A DNA stretch of 64,000 bases from Fremontodendron californicum (lineage: Eukaryota > Streptophyta > Magnoliopsida > Malvales > Malvaceae), in assembly GCA_030761205.1 (NCBI GenBank), contig JAULJL010000033.1, positions 5,091,501 through 5,155,500 of the forward strand, in the 5' to 3' direction. The position numbers were made by a program, and so were the translations under genes. A model generated the notes under the pieces. The model did no database searches and had not been told where the DNA came from. It was given only the letters and a program-made list of their open reading frames with translations. This document shows, piece by piece, positions 1-10,452 of this stretch (the stretch's first letter is position 1; every line of letters begins with the position of its first letter).

Positions 1-392
1 TCGAAACTCGAGGCTCGAAGCTCGGTTCGAGCTCGATCGAGTATCATTTTTTAAGCTCGAGCTCGGCTCGAGATAAAATCGAATTATTCGAGCTCGACTC
101 GATTAGGCTCGTTTATATACTCGAGCTCGAGCTTGAATTAAGAGTTTTTAAGTATGTATATACATATTAAGGGTAAAATAGTAAATTAATAATAAAAATA
201 TTATAAATAAAAAAAGCTCGATTAGGCTCGCGAGCTGCTCGAATCGGGTATTAAGATACTCGAACTCGGCTCGCTCGATAGCTCGAGCTACTCGAGCTCG
301 AGCTCGGCTCGATAATGACCGAATCGAATTCGAGTTTTTTTCGAGTCGAACTCGAGTAGCTTACGAGCACAGGTGTCTCGTTTACACCCCTA
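1..392. repeat. CTCGAG-rich dispersed repeat, one end of a probable hAT-type MITE
   Basis: The stretch is built from overlapping CTCGAG, GCTCGA and TCGAGCTCG words on both strands, and it stops abruptly at a TTTACACCCCTA end. A terminus reading TAGGGGTGTAAA on the opposite strand is typical of some plant hAT-type MITEs. Only one end is in the window, so the matching terminal repeat and the 8-bp duplication cannot be seen. The many internal palindromes would fold strongly. The family assignment is inference. Confidence 0.4.
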
Positions 393-572
393 ACTCATAC
401 CAGCTGTCATGCTAGATTTTCTCGCCAAAACTAACTTCCATAGAGCTTTTCCGAATTGGACTCTCTTGGTTTCACAAGGTGACCTTAGTCCTCATAATTG
501 CTGGACTTTTTCTTTCACTTATACATACGGTAATCCAAAAACATTATTTTAGCTTAAACTATAATCTCTCAT
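393..572. other. short unassigned intergenic stretch
   Basis: No coding frame, repeat or signal that I can support. Confidence 0.4.
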
Positions 573-696
573 TGTTGAGATTCACAAGTATGGTTTTAAG
601 TCTTACAAAACAAGTCTCACAAGTATGGTTTTAAGTCTCTACATATATATTATAGCGGATCCTCAGAGTTTCTCAATGTGAGATTGGGGTGTTACA
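573..696 (-). repeat. 3' LTR of the TRIM-like element, shortened
   Basis: It aligns with 884-1040 over the outer roughly 80 bp. The inner part is rearranged and contains a short duplication of CACAAGTATGGTTTTAAGTC (about 583-602 and 619-638). Confidence 0.5.
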
Positions 697-883
697 AACT
701 CCTCCGTTAAAGCTTGACGTCCTCGTCAAACCCAATACAGAACAGACAGAACCAGGATCACACCAAGCGTTGGGATTCTAGAGGTGGCTCCCACTGTATA
801 GCACTTAGCTCCTTTAAGATTCTAGAGGTGGCTCCCACGGTGTAAGCTTCCATATTCCGACTGGTGATTACTCTGATACTATT

Positions 884-1040
884 TGTGGAGACTCGCAATT
901 TAACCTGCGAGGTATTATCCACTTTGACCCGAAAAGTCTCACGATTTTATCTCACAAAAGACACCTCACAAATATAGGTTTATGTCTTTACATATATATC
1001 GGATCCTCAGAGTTTTTCAATATGAGATTGGGGTGTTACA
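884..1040 (-). repeat. 5' LTR of the TRIM-like element
   Basis: It starts TGTAACACCCC on the minus strand and ends CTCCACA beside the PBS-like sequence. It shares GGATCCTCAGAG and TTGGGGTGTTACA with the left copy. Confidence 0.5.
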
Positions 1041-3245
1041 CTTCTCTAATTGATTAATTAACTCAATTTTTTAACCCAATTAATTATTAATCATTTAAAT
1101 TGAGTTGGGTCTAATCCACATTTCATGACTAAAATTTCTTAACCCATTTTATGGATTATATATTTTGTCTCAACAATGAGAAATGTGTTTCATTTAAGTT
1201 GTGTCAATGATTCGATTATCAAAATATAAATTATATAAAAAATAACGAGGTGTAATTGTAAAAAATTATTCACTACCCACAAAGAATTAAAGATTAGTTC
1301 GGTTGATTAAAATAAAAAAAAACTCGTTATCAAGGTTCAATTATCAATAAAAAATTGTCAGCCAAGTTTGATCCTTGTGTGAATTATTCTAAGATTAAAA
1401 AATCCTAAATGTACTAAGCTGATATAAAAAAGACACCCTTAAAATCATTCGAGCAGAAATTAGGTGGAGAAATATTTAATGTTGAATGCTTTATCTATGA
1501 TGAAGATAGTTTGTCTTTTAGAAAAGCACTAATAAAGATAGTATGCTTTATCTAAGTGAAGAATGAAGGATAATATATATTTTTTTTTCATTTAGACACA
1601 TGATCAAGTCATTAGGCAATCTCTTAGAAAGTTCAAAGAACATATAAACATATACATTTATATATAATTTTGTTAATGAGTGTCTTTTTATGCATTCTTT
1701 AAAATTGTAAATATCTTCTCTCAATGCAATAATGTTATCACATTAACTATTTAATTGCATTTAATTAAAAAAATATTATTATAAATTATATCTTAAGTAA
1801 TTATATATATTTTTTAAAGCATTCGTTAACTAAATTCATACATTTTATTTATTTATATATGTCTTGGTCATGACGCCAGGCGAGGCAATGCCTACTATAA
1901 TCTTTTTTATCATTAATATTGTAACTTCCTTATCAACATTTATTAAAAATCGGATCGAATGATTGATCGATTAGGTTGAATTGAAAACCGACGATATGCT
2001 ATTCCAATATAAAATGTAATATCGAGGCTTAATAAACCAGTCAAGAATCGAACAAAAAACTTGATTAAACCGGTTTTAGATTTTATTTTATTATTTTATT
2101 TTTTTATTTGTGATGAGATTTAAATTTTTAATCTCTTATATTTATATTAAATAACATACCATTAAGACAAATGAATAATTTTATTAAGTACTTATTATAT
2201 TTAATGTCAAAATTATGCATTAAATATTAAAATCTATTTTCAATTAGATCAAACGTTTGAACTGAAAATCGAAACTCCAACAGTTGAATATCCGATCCTA
2301 TTTCAAAAACATTGCCTACCAGGGCACTAGTTCTTTTCTTTCTTTTTTTTGTTTTATTTGTTGTCATACACTAGTCTTGTTATGCATATCCACTTCATTT
2401 GTTAAAAAGTAAATAGAAACTTATAATTATTGTTTAATTAAATTTTATTTACAAATTTGAGTATTGTATTATCTGAAAACATAGGATGGATTTATGAAAA
2501 GAAAATATAGAAAATACAAAGCTTAAAAGGGAGAAAATTATGCACCAATTTTTAGAGAAAAAATTATTCAAAGGGAATAATTAAAGTTAGAATTCATATT
2601 AAGTGAATTTAAAAAATGTGTGATCCACGTCGATCCTAATTTGCAAGAAACCAAGTATAATATATTTTTATTTTTAATGTCATCAATGGTTCTTGAAATT
2701 TATCAAATATTTTAATAAGCCACCTGTCAATGTAGTACTTGTACTTAACACCGTTAAATATCGATGATGATGTGGCATTGCCCAAACGTGGCATCACTTA
2801 ATTTTTTAAAAATAAATATTTGAATTTTTGTAAAAAAAAAAAAAAATCAAAGAGGAAAATTTTAATTTAAAATATAAAATTATTTTTTTTAAAAAAAATT
2901 TATTTTAAAAATATAAAAATTAATATTTTTTAAAAATTAATATCTTATTTTTAAATTTTTAAAAAAAATTACAAAATTAAAATATTTAACTAAAATTATT
3001 TTTAAAATATAAAATTTTTAAAATTACTTGTTAAAAAATTTATAATATCTAAAATTTTTGAAAAATATTATTTTTAAAAATTACAAATACTAAAATAAGA
3101 AATTAAATTTTTTACTTTTAAAAAATATATATTTATTTATTTATTTATTCTTTCTTTCTTCCCTCCCTCTCGATCTTCCCCCCCTTTTCGATCATTTCCC
3201 GCCAGCCACCAATCGAGTCTAGCCACTGGAGGCTAGATCGACGCT
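1041..3245. other. AT-rich intergenic DNA without recognised genes
   Basis: No long frame on either strand. About 2780-3130 is almost pure A/T with homopolymer runs, followed by a pyrimidine-rich patch at about 3128-3200 (ATTT repeats, then CTTTCTTCCCTCC). This is the genomic flank of the copia insertion. Confidence 0.5.
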
Positions 3246-3799
3246 TGTTGGAATATGGCTTAGAATATGGCTTGAATATAGCTTGAATATGGCTCATTCA
3301 CCATAGGTGGCTTAGCACCAATAATGGAGCTACCACTTGCACCACTTGCACCACCAATAATGGAAGCTACCACTTGCAAATGGATGGTGGCTATGGTGGC
3401 TACCACTTGCATGTGTTCACACCAAGATAGGTGGTGGATGGTGGCTATGGTAGGCTATGGTGGCTGCCACTTGATGCATGTTCACACCTTGATATTATGG
3501 CTATAAATAGCCATGTAGAGATGAGAGAGTAGAGTAGAGTTGAGTATGTGTTAGAGCTAAATTGTTGAAGCAAATACTCTGTGTTTATAGAGTAATTCGG
3601 TATTGTGTTGAGTTGTGAGTTCAGTGCTTGTGTAGCACCTTGAATTCGGTATATGTTTGTACTCTAAACTCCATTAATACAAAGCTTCAAGCTCCTCCTC
3701 CCGTGGACGTAGGCACAGTTGCCGAACCACGTAAAATATCGGTGTTTTTTCAGTGTGTTTAAATCGGTTTTAGTAATATCAATTCGCTTCCGCACAACA
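3246..3799 (+). repeat. copia 5' LTR
   Basis: TG...CA ends. It contains a TATA box (TATAAATAG, 3502-3510) inside the near-palindrome ATGGCTATAAATAGCCAT, and degenerate ATGGTGGCTATGGTGGCTAC-type internal repeats at about 3380-3470. A 60-codon frame inside it is present in both LTR copies and has no features of a gene. Confidence 0.93.
3502..3510 (+). promoter_or_regulatory. TATA box of the copia LTR
   Basis: TATAAATAG, about 300 bp before the LTR end. The identical site in the 3' LTR is at 6876-6884. Confidence 0.6.
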
Positions 3800-3802
3800 A
3801 AT

Positions 3803-3814
3803 TGGTATCAGAGC
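3803..3814 (+). other. primer-binding site, initiator Met tRNA
   Basis: TGGTATCAGAGC starts three bases after the LTR end and is complementary to the 3' end of plant initiator tRNA-Met, as in most plant copia elements. Confidence 0.9.
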
Positions 3815-3874
3815 CAATTTTTACGTAAAACCGAGTTTGTTCGATTCTGTCCGTTTTTCTTTTGTTTTATTACC

Positions 3875-5170
3875 ATGGCAGAATCATTAGAGACACATGA
3901 AACAACCAGCAGCGCACGATCAAGTTCTTATATCAGAAAGAACTCGATGACCACTGCAAAGTTCGAGGTGGAGAAATATGATGGCACCACCAACTTTGGC
4001 ATGTGGCAGTGCGAAGTTCAGGATCTGTTATTCCGAGAGGGTTCATATATCGCTCTGGAAGACAGGCCCAGAGATATTTCGGAAGATGACTGGAAGTTTG
4101 TCAACCGTCAGGCTTGTGGCACAATCCGGTTATGCCTAGCCAAGGACCAGAAGTACTTTGTCATGAGAGAGAATAATGCAAAAACTCTCTGGAAACTACT
4201 CGAGGACAAGTACATGACAAAATGCATGGAGAACAGACTCTATCTGAAGAAAAAGCTGTTCCGCTTCCAGTATAAGCAAGGTATCACCATGCAAGAGCAT
4301 CTAGTAAGTTTTAACAAAATCCTCGCTGATCTTGAAAATCTAGATGCAAATATCTCTGATGAAGATAAGGCTCTTACTCTGTTAAATTCCTTGCCTGATA
4401 GCTATGATCATTTAACCACTACACTGTTGTATGGTAAAAATGATATAGAATATGTTAATGTTTGTAATGCTCTGGTGAATAATGAGTATCGGAAAAAGGA
4501 TCAGCATGATCACCAGAATACTACACCAGAAGCTTTAACTGTGTACAGAGGCAGGACGAGCAACCAAGGAGCCGGAGAAAACAAGCGAGGTAAATCCCGC
4601 TCAAGGAGGGGATCATCGAGAACACGACTCTCGAGGGACGAGTGTGCCTTTTGCCATGAGAAAGGGCATTGGAGGAATAACTGTCCCAACATGGAGAGGT
4701 CGATTGTGAGTGTAGCTCAAGAATCTGAGGGAGAAGAAGACTCTGCATTTACAATTTCCACAACAACACACTCTTCAGATCAATGGATTCTGGATTCCGG
4801 ATGTTCCTACCATATGTGTCCGAACCGGATGTGGTTCTCAAACTTCAAAGAGTTTGATGGAGGGATTGTCCATATGGGCAATGACAATACTTGTCACACT
4901 AGAGGCATCGGAACAATCCGACTGAAAATGCATGACGGTACAATCAGACAACTTACAGACGTAAGGTATGTCCCTGATCTCAAGAAGAACCTCATATCAT
5001 TGGGGGTCTTAGACTCAAATGGTTACAAGGTGACCATTCAGAATGGAGTCCTGAGAGTTGTACGTGGAGCATTCTTAGCAATGAAGGGGTATATGAAGGG
5101 AAATCTGTATCTCCTTGACAGAGAAACCGTGACAGGCAGAGCAGCAGCCTCTCACAGAATGATGGGATAA
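3875..5170 (+). CDS. copia Gag-protease polyprotein, truncated
   Basis: The frame is open from inside the LTR, but the likely start is the ATG at 3875 (MAESLETHE), after the PBS, giving about 431 residues. Domains in order: UBN2/gag capsid region (FEVEKYDGTTNFGMWQ through YLKKKLFRF and LLNSLPDSYDHL); a basic linker; a zinc knuckle CX2CX4HX4C (CAFCHEKGHWRNNC); an aspartic protease with active site WILDSGCS; and the start of the pre-integrase region (GNLYLLDRE). It ends at an in-frame TAA that coincides with a deletion junction, after which the last third of the integrase core continues in the same frame. Gag would assemble the virus-like particle and the protease would mature it. Whether it is translated is unknown. 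Confidence 0.85.
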   Translation: MAESLETHETTSSARSSSYIRKNSMTTAKFEVEKYDGTTNFGMWQCEVQDLLFREGSYIALEDRPRDISEDDWKFVNRQACGTIRLCLAKDQKYFVMRENNAKTLWKLLEDKYMTKCMENRLYLKKKLFRFQYKQGITMQEHLVSFNKILADLENLDANISDEDKALTLLNSLPDSYDHLTTTLLYGKNDIEYVNVCNALVNNEYRKKDQHDHQNTTPEALTVYRGRTSNQGAGENKRGKSRSRRGSSRTRLSRDECAFCHEKGHWRNNCPNMERSIVSVAQESEGEEDSAFTISTTTHSSDQWILDSGCSYHMCPNRMWFSNFKEFDGGIVHMGNDNTCHTRGIGTIRLKMHDGTIRQLTDVRYVPDLKKNLISLGVLDSNGYKVTIQNGVLRVVRGAFLAMKGYMKGNLYLLDRETVTGRAAASHRMMG

Positions 5171-6608
5171 ATCCGACACTTCACAGTTCCTGGCACTCCC
5201 CAGCAGAATGGAGTTGCAGAAAGGACGAACCGAACTTTGGTTGATAAAGTTCGCTGCATGTTATCCCAGTCGAGCTTGAGCAAAGCATTTTGGGTGGAGG
5301 CTTTATTGTTCGCCTCCCACATTATCAACAGACTAACCTCCACTGATGGGAAGACTCCCATAGAGGTGTAGTCCGGATATTCTGCCATTGAATATGATCG
5401 GCTTCGTAGTAACGGATGCAAAACTGGATCCTAGAGCCAAGAAAGCTGTCTTCTTTGGGCTTTAGTGAAGGAGTAAAAGCAGTCCGATTGTGGAACCTTG
5501 AGTCAAAGAAAGTCATCGTAAGCCGAGATGTTGCCTTTGACGAATTTGTAATGCTGAAACAGTCAACTCCAGAGAATGTGAACCAAGATTCTCTAAAGCA
5601 GGTGGAGTTTTGAATTTGAAGATGCTGGTCAAAATTCAGATGAATCTGAACCAGAATCTGATGACACCTTAAATGAAGTGGAGGAGTCATCACCGGAAAT
5701 CTTTCAGCAACTTGAATCAGTTGTCACCAGTAGACCGAATAGACATATTCGGAAACCTGCTCGATACACAGACGTGGTGACATACGCCCTTCCAGTAATT
5801 GATGATGATGTTCTGATCAATTACAAAGAAGCTGTAAACAGCCCTGAGCATGCCCAGTGGAAGGAGGCGATCAGACTTGGAAGTTAGTTCCACTTCCAAC
5901 ACTCAAGATAGCAATTGAGTGCAAATGGGTCTTTGCCAAAAAAGGAGAGTGCTACAGGCAAAGACAGTATCAGATACAAAGCCAGATTGGTAGCCAAAGG
6001 TTAGGCTCAAAAAGAAGGGAATAGACTACAATGAGGTATTTTCACCTGTTGTTAAGCATGCATCTATTCGGATCTTATTGGCTTTAGTAGCACTGTATAA
6101 CCTAGAGATAGTTCAACTTGTTGTAAAAACTGCATTCCTCCATGGTTCCGTAGAGGAGGAAATTTGTATGACTCAACCAGATGGTTCTGGAGTCCCCGGT
6201 CGCAGAGATTACAAAAGCAAGTTGAACTGATCACTGTATGGTCTGAAACAATCCCGTGACAGCTGAACAAACGGTTGGACTGTTTCATGAAAGGATGAAA
6301 AGTACACACACAGTCAATTTGATCACTGTGTTTATTTCCGGAAACTTCAAGATGGATCATTTGTCTATCTGCTGAAAAAGGCAAGGTGGAAATCGACAGG
6401 CTGAAGGCTCAACTGAGCTCAGAGTTCGAGATGATCTTGGAGAAGCTAAGAAAATTCCTGGGAAGTAGACAGAAAAATTGACTCAGGCTCAGTGCATTGA
6501 TGAATCATGCCAATGCAGTAGGTGCCCTGATATGTGAGTAATGGTGTGTACATTTGAAGGAGAAAAGAGGAAGCTCTGATCTGTGAATTCTCTCTGTGGA
6601 TTCTCGCC
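5171..6608 (+). pseudogene. copia integrase and reverse transcriptase remnants
   Basis: Directly after the gag stop, in the same frame, comes the end of the integrase core (TPQQNGVAERTNRTL, holding the catalytic Glu). The HHCC zinc domain and the first two catalytic Asp of integrase are deleted. Scattered stops follow, then an RT N-terminal piece from about 5660 (VEESSPEIFQQ; KEAIRLGS; IECKWVFAKK; DYNEVFSPVVKHASI). Near 6115 the family's catalytic LDVKTAFL reads LVVKTAFL, so the first RT Asp is lost. The YVDD box and RNase H are absent: after SFVYLL-like sequence at about 6358 the text jumps to EIDRLKAQLSSEFEM. No active polymerase or integrase can be made. Confidence 0.85.
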
Positions 6609-6619
6609 AAGGTGGAGAT
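6609..6619 (+). other. polypurine tract of the copia element
   Basis: AAGGTGGAGAT directly before TGTTGG of the 3' LTR; the standard plus-strand priming site. Confidence 0.85.
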
Positions 6620-7173
6620 TGTTGGAATATGGCTTAGAATATGGCTTGAATATAGCTTGAATATGGCTCATTCACCATAGGTGGCTTAGCACCAATAATG
6701 GAGCTACCACTTGCACCACTTGCACCACCAATAATGGAAGCTACCACTTGCAAATGGATGGTGGCTATGGTGGCTACCACTTGCATGTGTTCACACCAAG
6801 ATAGGTGGTGGATGGTGGCTATGGTAGGCTATGGTGGCTGCCACTTGATGCATGTTCACACCTTGATATTATGGCTATAAATAGCCATGTAGAGATGAGA
6901 GAGTAGAGTAGAGTTGAGTATGTGTTAGAGCTAAATTGTTGAAGCAAATACTCTGTGTTTATAGAGTAATTCGGTATTGTGTTGAGTTGTGAGTTCAGTG
7001 CTTGTGTAGCACCTTGAATTCGGTATATGTTTGTACTCTAAACTCCATTAATACAAAGCTTCAAGCTCCTCCTCCCGTGGACGTAGGCACAGTTGCCGAA
7101 CCACGTAAAATATCGGTGTTTTTTCAGTGTGTTTAAATCGGTTTTAGTAATATCAATTCGCTTCCGCACAACA
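6620..7173 (+). repeat. copia 3' LTR
   Basis: Same length as the 5' LTR and, by reading, the same sequence. It is followed by the target duplication ACGCT. Confidence 0.93.
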
Positions 7174-7197
7174 ACGCTGGTAGGCAAGATCGTCCTA

Positions 7198-9036
7198 TGT
7201 AAACACCCGTTTTTATCCGGGTATTTCAGTTTGGACCTCAAACCATCTTTTGGTTTTGATTGTTGGGCATGAATTAAAATTTTTAGGCTTCTAAGTGCTT
7301 GAAAATCCAACTGACATATATATATATATATATATATATTCATATTGGTTTTTATTTATTTATTTGATATTTTCGGATTGTTCTTAACTTCTTATTGTAT
7401 ATTATCTATTGTTTATTTTTATTAAAAAAATCAGAAAAAATTAAAAGAAATTTTAGTTGAAAAAGATTTTACAATCAGAATTGATCCAAATCAGAATTGA
7501 GTTTGAGCATGATAAGGGAAATGAAAGATTAAGTTTGAAACCATTTAAAACTCTATCAAAATTTATTATAAAAATCCATCAACAGGAAACACATAGGGAA
7601 CCCAAATCACAATCTGAGAGAAATCTCGAGACACAATAACACAATTGAGAATACACAATTCAGAGGAAAAAAAGAGACTTGGAGAATAAAAAATTGTTTG
7701 CTTTGCTTTTTGTTCTTGAAGAAATTCGGGTTTTCTTTAGTTGGAAGTTTTGAAGTCTAATTTTTTAGATTTTAGTTTGGAGAATAAAAAAGGGAGAGAT
7801 ACACCGAAAAAAGAAGAAAGGCCTTCTGAGCGCCCAAGTTTTCCTTGGCATCCGGTTTAGTTCAATCTTCCCTGGTTTGAGTTTAATTCAGTGGATGAGC
7901 ATGCAATAAAATAATCAATTTTCGATTGCTCAATCAAGATTCTCTCCGTTAATGGTTTCTTCGAATCTGCATAATAGCCTTAGCATTGATGATCCTTCCA
8001 AATTTTGAATCTGCAAATTCCCACCTGCATCAAATATGCAATTTAACAAGGCTGTCATTCTCGCAACTCCCTAAACTTTTGGTCTCAATTGATTTGGACT
8101 AATTTTCTTAGGTAACTTTTTCTTTTATAATCTATTATCTTAGTTATTTGGTTTGGTTATATTTTTATTTTTCTGCTTATTTATTTAGGTATTCACTAGT
8201 TATCCTTTTAAATTATTAACTTGTCTATTGTTCTTTTTTATTTATTTACTTATGTGTTTATTAATTTATCTACACCTTTTTATATGATTAGATGTGATAT
8301 GTTATGAACATGTGATGATGGATGTTATGATTATGTTATGAATATGTGATGGTGGATGTTATGAGTATGTAATTAAATGTATATGATTATGTGATGATTA
8401 TATATTTATTATATGATGATTATGTTATGATTATATGATGATTTTTATTATTATTTGATTGTTTTATGACAGTATGTTTGGATGACATTTTTTTCATGTA
8501 TGATTTTATTTATTTTTATTTTATTATTATATATGATTTATTTATTTTATATTATTAACATTATTTTATTTCATGTTTCAGGTTTAGGTTTAGGTTTAGG
8601 TTAATTTAATTTTTTATTATTTATTTGATTGATTTATTTATGTAATGTTCTATGATTATTTTTATTATTTTTATTTTAATTATTTTGCATGATTAATATA
8701 ATAAATATTAACTTAGTAAATTTTGTAAATATGAACTTAGGATTGATTAAGACCATTTAGGTAAGACCAATTTAGGATAATCTGTGATTTATATGGTACT
8801 ATCTCTAGATAGGCGTTGTGGGGGTGCTAATCCTTCCTCACACGTAACTGAACTCCCGAACCTAGTTCTGAAACGTAGATCGAAACCTATTCTTTTTAGG
8901 ATGCCTTAGTCAAGTTTAGGATTACTTTAAAAATGATAGATTCGTATAGGTGACTAATTACACCTAGTAAGATGATTAGTGGCGAATCCATAATTTGCGT
9001 CTAGCATGCTGAATTCGTATTTGGCACGTTTTGACA
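7198..9036 (+). repeat. 5' LTR of element A
   Basis: It starts TGTAAACACCCG and ends TTGGCACGTTTTGACA, the termini shared by the plus-strand Ogre-like family (compare 24712, 33259, 41519 and the ends at 26947, 35502, 43652). It contains a (TA)n microsatellite near 7316-7339 and T-rich sequence with GTTATGAT-type repeats at about 8290-8480. It contains no gene. Confidence 0.85.
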
Positions 9037-9039
9037 TTT

Positions 9040-9056
9040 TGGCGACTCACTGGGGA
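9040..9056 (+). other. primer-binding site of A, tRNA-Arg type
   Basis: TGGCGACTCACTGGGGA. It matches the B copy TGGCGACTCCACTGGGGA (complement of the plant tRNA-Arg 3' end) except for one missing C. Confidence 0.8.
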
Positions 9057-10110
9057 CATTAGAGAGTCAAGCCATAGGTTAGTCACATGTTATCTTTTGG
9101 TCTTGAAATTGGTCTTAATTTTTTTTAATTGTTTTATTGGATTTCTAACTTTTTTTTCTTCTTTTTTTAGTTTATTTTGCAGGTATTTTTGTGACTCAAG
9201 GTTTGCATTATTACTTCGCACACACTGCACTAGCATGAACATAAGCTTTATACCCGGGCTTGTCCTTTTAGGAGGGGGTAAAGTAACTACGCCTTCGTGG
9301 GGTGATAATCTCTGTATGGGCTAGCGAAACACTCTCAAAGTGTAAAGTGTACCTATGCTTTCGTGGGGTTATAACCTCCATATGGGCTAGGAAAATACTC
9401 TCACCCAAGCTGACCTTTTCCGGTTGGAGCCTGTAATGGGTGAGGATTGGGGTGCCTTACTCATCCTCCATGGATGAAGTTAAGGAGCAATTTGGGAACC
9501 TTTTAGATGGTCAAATATCCTAAGCCCAGTATATAGATAACATTGTAGAATGACCCGAAATATGACACATGAAGGAAAGTCCTTGTATTTGTTTGTTAAA
9601 CTTTTGTTGTGAATATCACTTGTGTTTCTTCTTCGATATAATTTGCATTTAATTTTCTTGTGTTAAGCTTTGTGAAATCCTTCTGTATGTCTTTAGAAAT
9701 AACTTCATGTATTTGCATCATTTAAATATTGTTACCATGTACATTTTTCATAATGCTAATATTAAACTTTGTGAATTGTATTTATTTTCTTGTGATAAGC
9801 TTTGTAAAATCCTTGTGTATGTCATTTGAAATAACTTCATGTATTTGCATCATTTAAATATTGTCATCATATACATTTTTCATAATGCTAATGTTAAACT
9901 TTGTGAAATTTTAGTGACTATATTTGAATTAACTTTGTTCTTACATTTATTTTCATGCATTCGCATCATTTAAGTATTTCTTGCATATTTATCATGCATC
10001 CATATGCATTTCATGAAAATATCTGACCTAAAATTTAAAAATTATAGTAACGAAGGGTTAAAGGATAGCTCAAACAATCAAAGATCCTGGGGCATTCCTA
10101 CATCATTCGC
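9057..10110 (+). other. leader of element A with repeated module
   Basis: This long untranslated leader carries two copies of a module of about 60 bp (GTAAAGT...TTCGTGGGGT...TGGGCTAGCGAAA...CACTCT) at about 9278-9335 and 9341-9400. The same module occurs in B and, on the minus strand, in F. Further on are GCATCATTTAAATATT-type repeats (about 9715-9985). No gene is seen. Confidence 0.65.
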
Positions 10111-10452
10111 AATGGTAGAGGAACAGACTGCTAAGATGAACGAAATGGAAAAGGCACATGATGAAATGAAAGAACAGTTGGCCAAGATGATGGATTTGAT
10201 GATGAATTTGAACAAGCAGAGAGGTGTAGAAGAAGTAACTACTCAAGAAAAGAATCAGTCACCAGATGATGAAGATCCTACTTATCTGCTTGGTTTAAAT
10301 CAATTCCAAGCTCAAACTGAGATGCCAATGACATCATCAGGATACACCATTCCTGTGCCTAGAGCAAAATTGTCAGATCCTGTCCAAGTTTCAGATTTAG
10401 ATGATCCCAAAAAGCAAGAAAGGCTAAAGGTAGTTGAAGAGAAAATGAGTCT
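10111..10452 (+). pseudogene. element A gag, N-terminal part, interrupted
   Basis: The start is probably the ATG at 10111 (MVEEQTAKMNEMEKAHD), by analogy with D and B. A predicted coiled coil (KMNEMEKAHDEMKEQLAKMM) opens the protein, followed by an acidic linker and the PVQVSDLDDPKKQERLKVVEE segment conserved in Tat/Ogre-like Gag. Unlike in B and D, this part has no internal stop. The frame breaks at GAGTCT, where the F insertion begins; D shows how the sequence would continue (ATGAGTCTTATAGAGG). Confidence 0.8.

Larger units (their letters stand above)
573..1040 (-). mobile_element. TRIM-like miniature LTR element, minus strand
   Basis: Two related direct copies both read toward TGTAACACCCCAATCTCA on the minus strand, ending at 696 and 1040 in plus coordinates. 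The right copy (884-1040, 157 bp) begins TGTGGAGACTCG on the plus strand. Next to it, at about 870-881, is a degenerate reverse complement of the initiator-Met primer-binding site (ctctgatacta). Next to the left copy is a purine-rich tract (minus ACGGAGGAG, about 699-708). So the minus-strand order is LTR, PBS, about 190 bp internal, PPT, LTR, with no coding capacity, which is the layout of a terminal-repeat retrotransposon in miniature. The flanking 5-mers (ctcat, cttct) do not match convincingly. Confidence 0.55.
3246..7173 (+). mobile_element. Ty1/copia (Tork/Tnt1-like) non-autonomous LTR retrotransposon
   Basis: Complete element bounded by two 554-bp LTRs (3246-3799, 6620-7173) that begin TGTTGGAATATGG and end GCACAACA, with TGTTG/CAACA terminal inverted repeats. 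The 5-bp target duplication ACGCT lies at 3241-3245 and 7174-7178. The LTRs read identical by eye, which implies a very recent insertion. The internal 2.8 kb keeps an open gag-protease frame, but integrase, RT and RNase H are only fragments. It could therefore have moved only with enzymes supplied by a relative. Copia order (protease, integrase, RT) is visible in the remnants. Confidence 0.93.
7198..10452 (+). mobile_element. element A, 5' part of a Tat/Ogre-like gypsy retrotransposon
   Basis: An LTR (7198-9036), an Arg-tRNA-type PBS, a long leader and the first part of gag are present. Gag is interrupted at 10452/10453 by element F. The rest of A, with its 3' LTR, lies beyond the window. A is the oldest host in the nest. 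It starts 20 bp right of the copia target duplication. Confidence 0.85.

Noticed and set aside
3324..3506. 60-codon plus-strand frame, repeated at 6698-6880
   Set aside because: It lies inside both copia LTRs and arises from ATGGTGGCTATGG repeats; no protein features.
8581..8603. GGTTTAGGTTTAGGTTTAGG, telomere-like
   Set aside because: The unit is TTTAGG, not the plant telomere unit TTTAGGG, there are only about three copies, and it is in the A LTR.
9040..9056. tRNA gene fragment
   Set aside because: The match is only the 3' end complement of a tRNA directly after an LTR, which is a primer-binding site. No cloverleaf is present here or at the other PBS sites.
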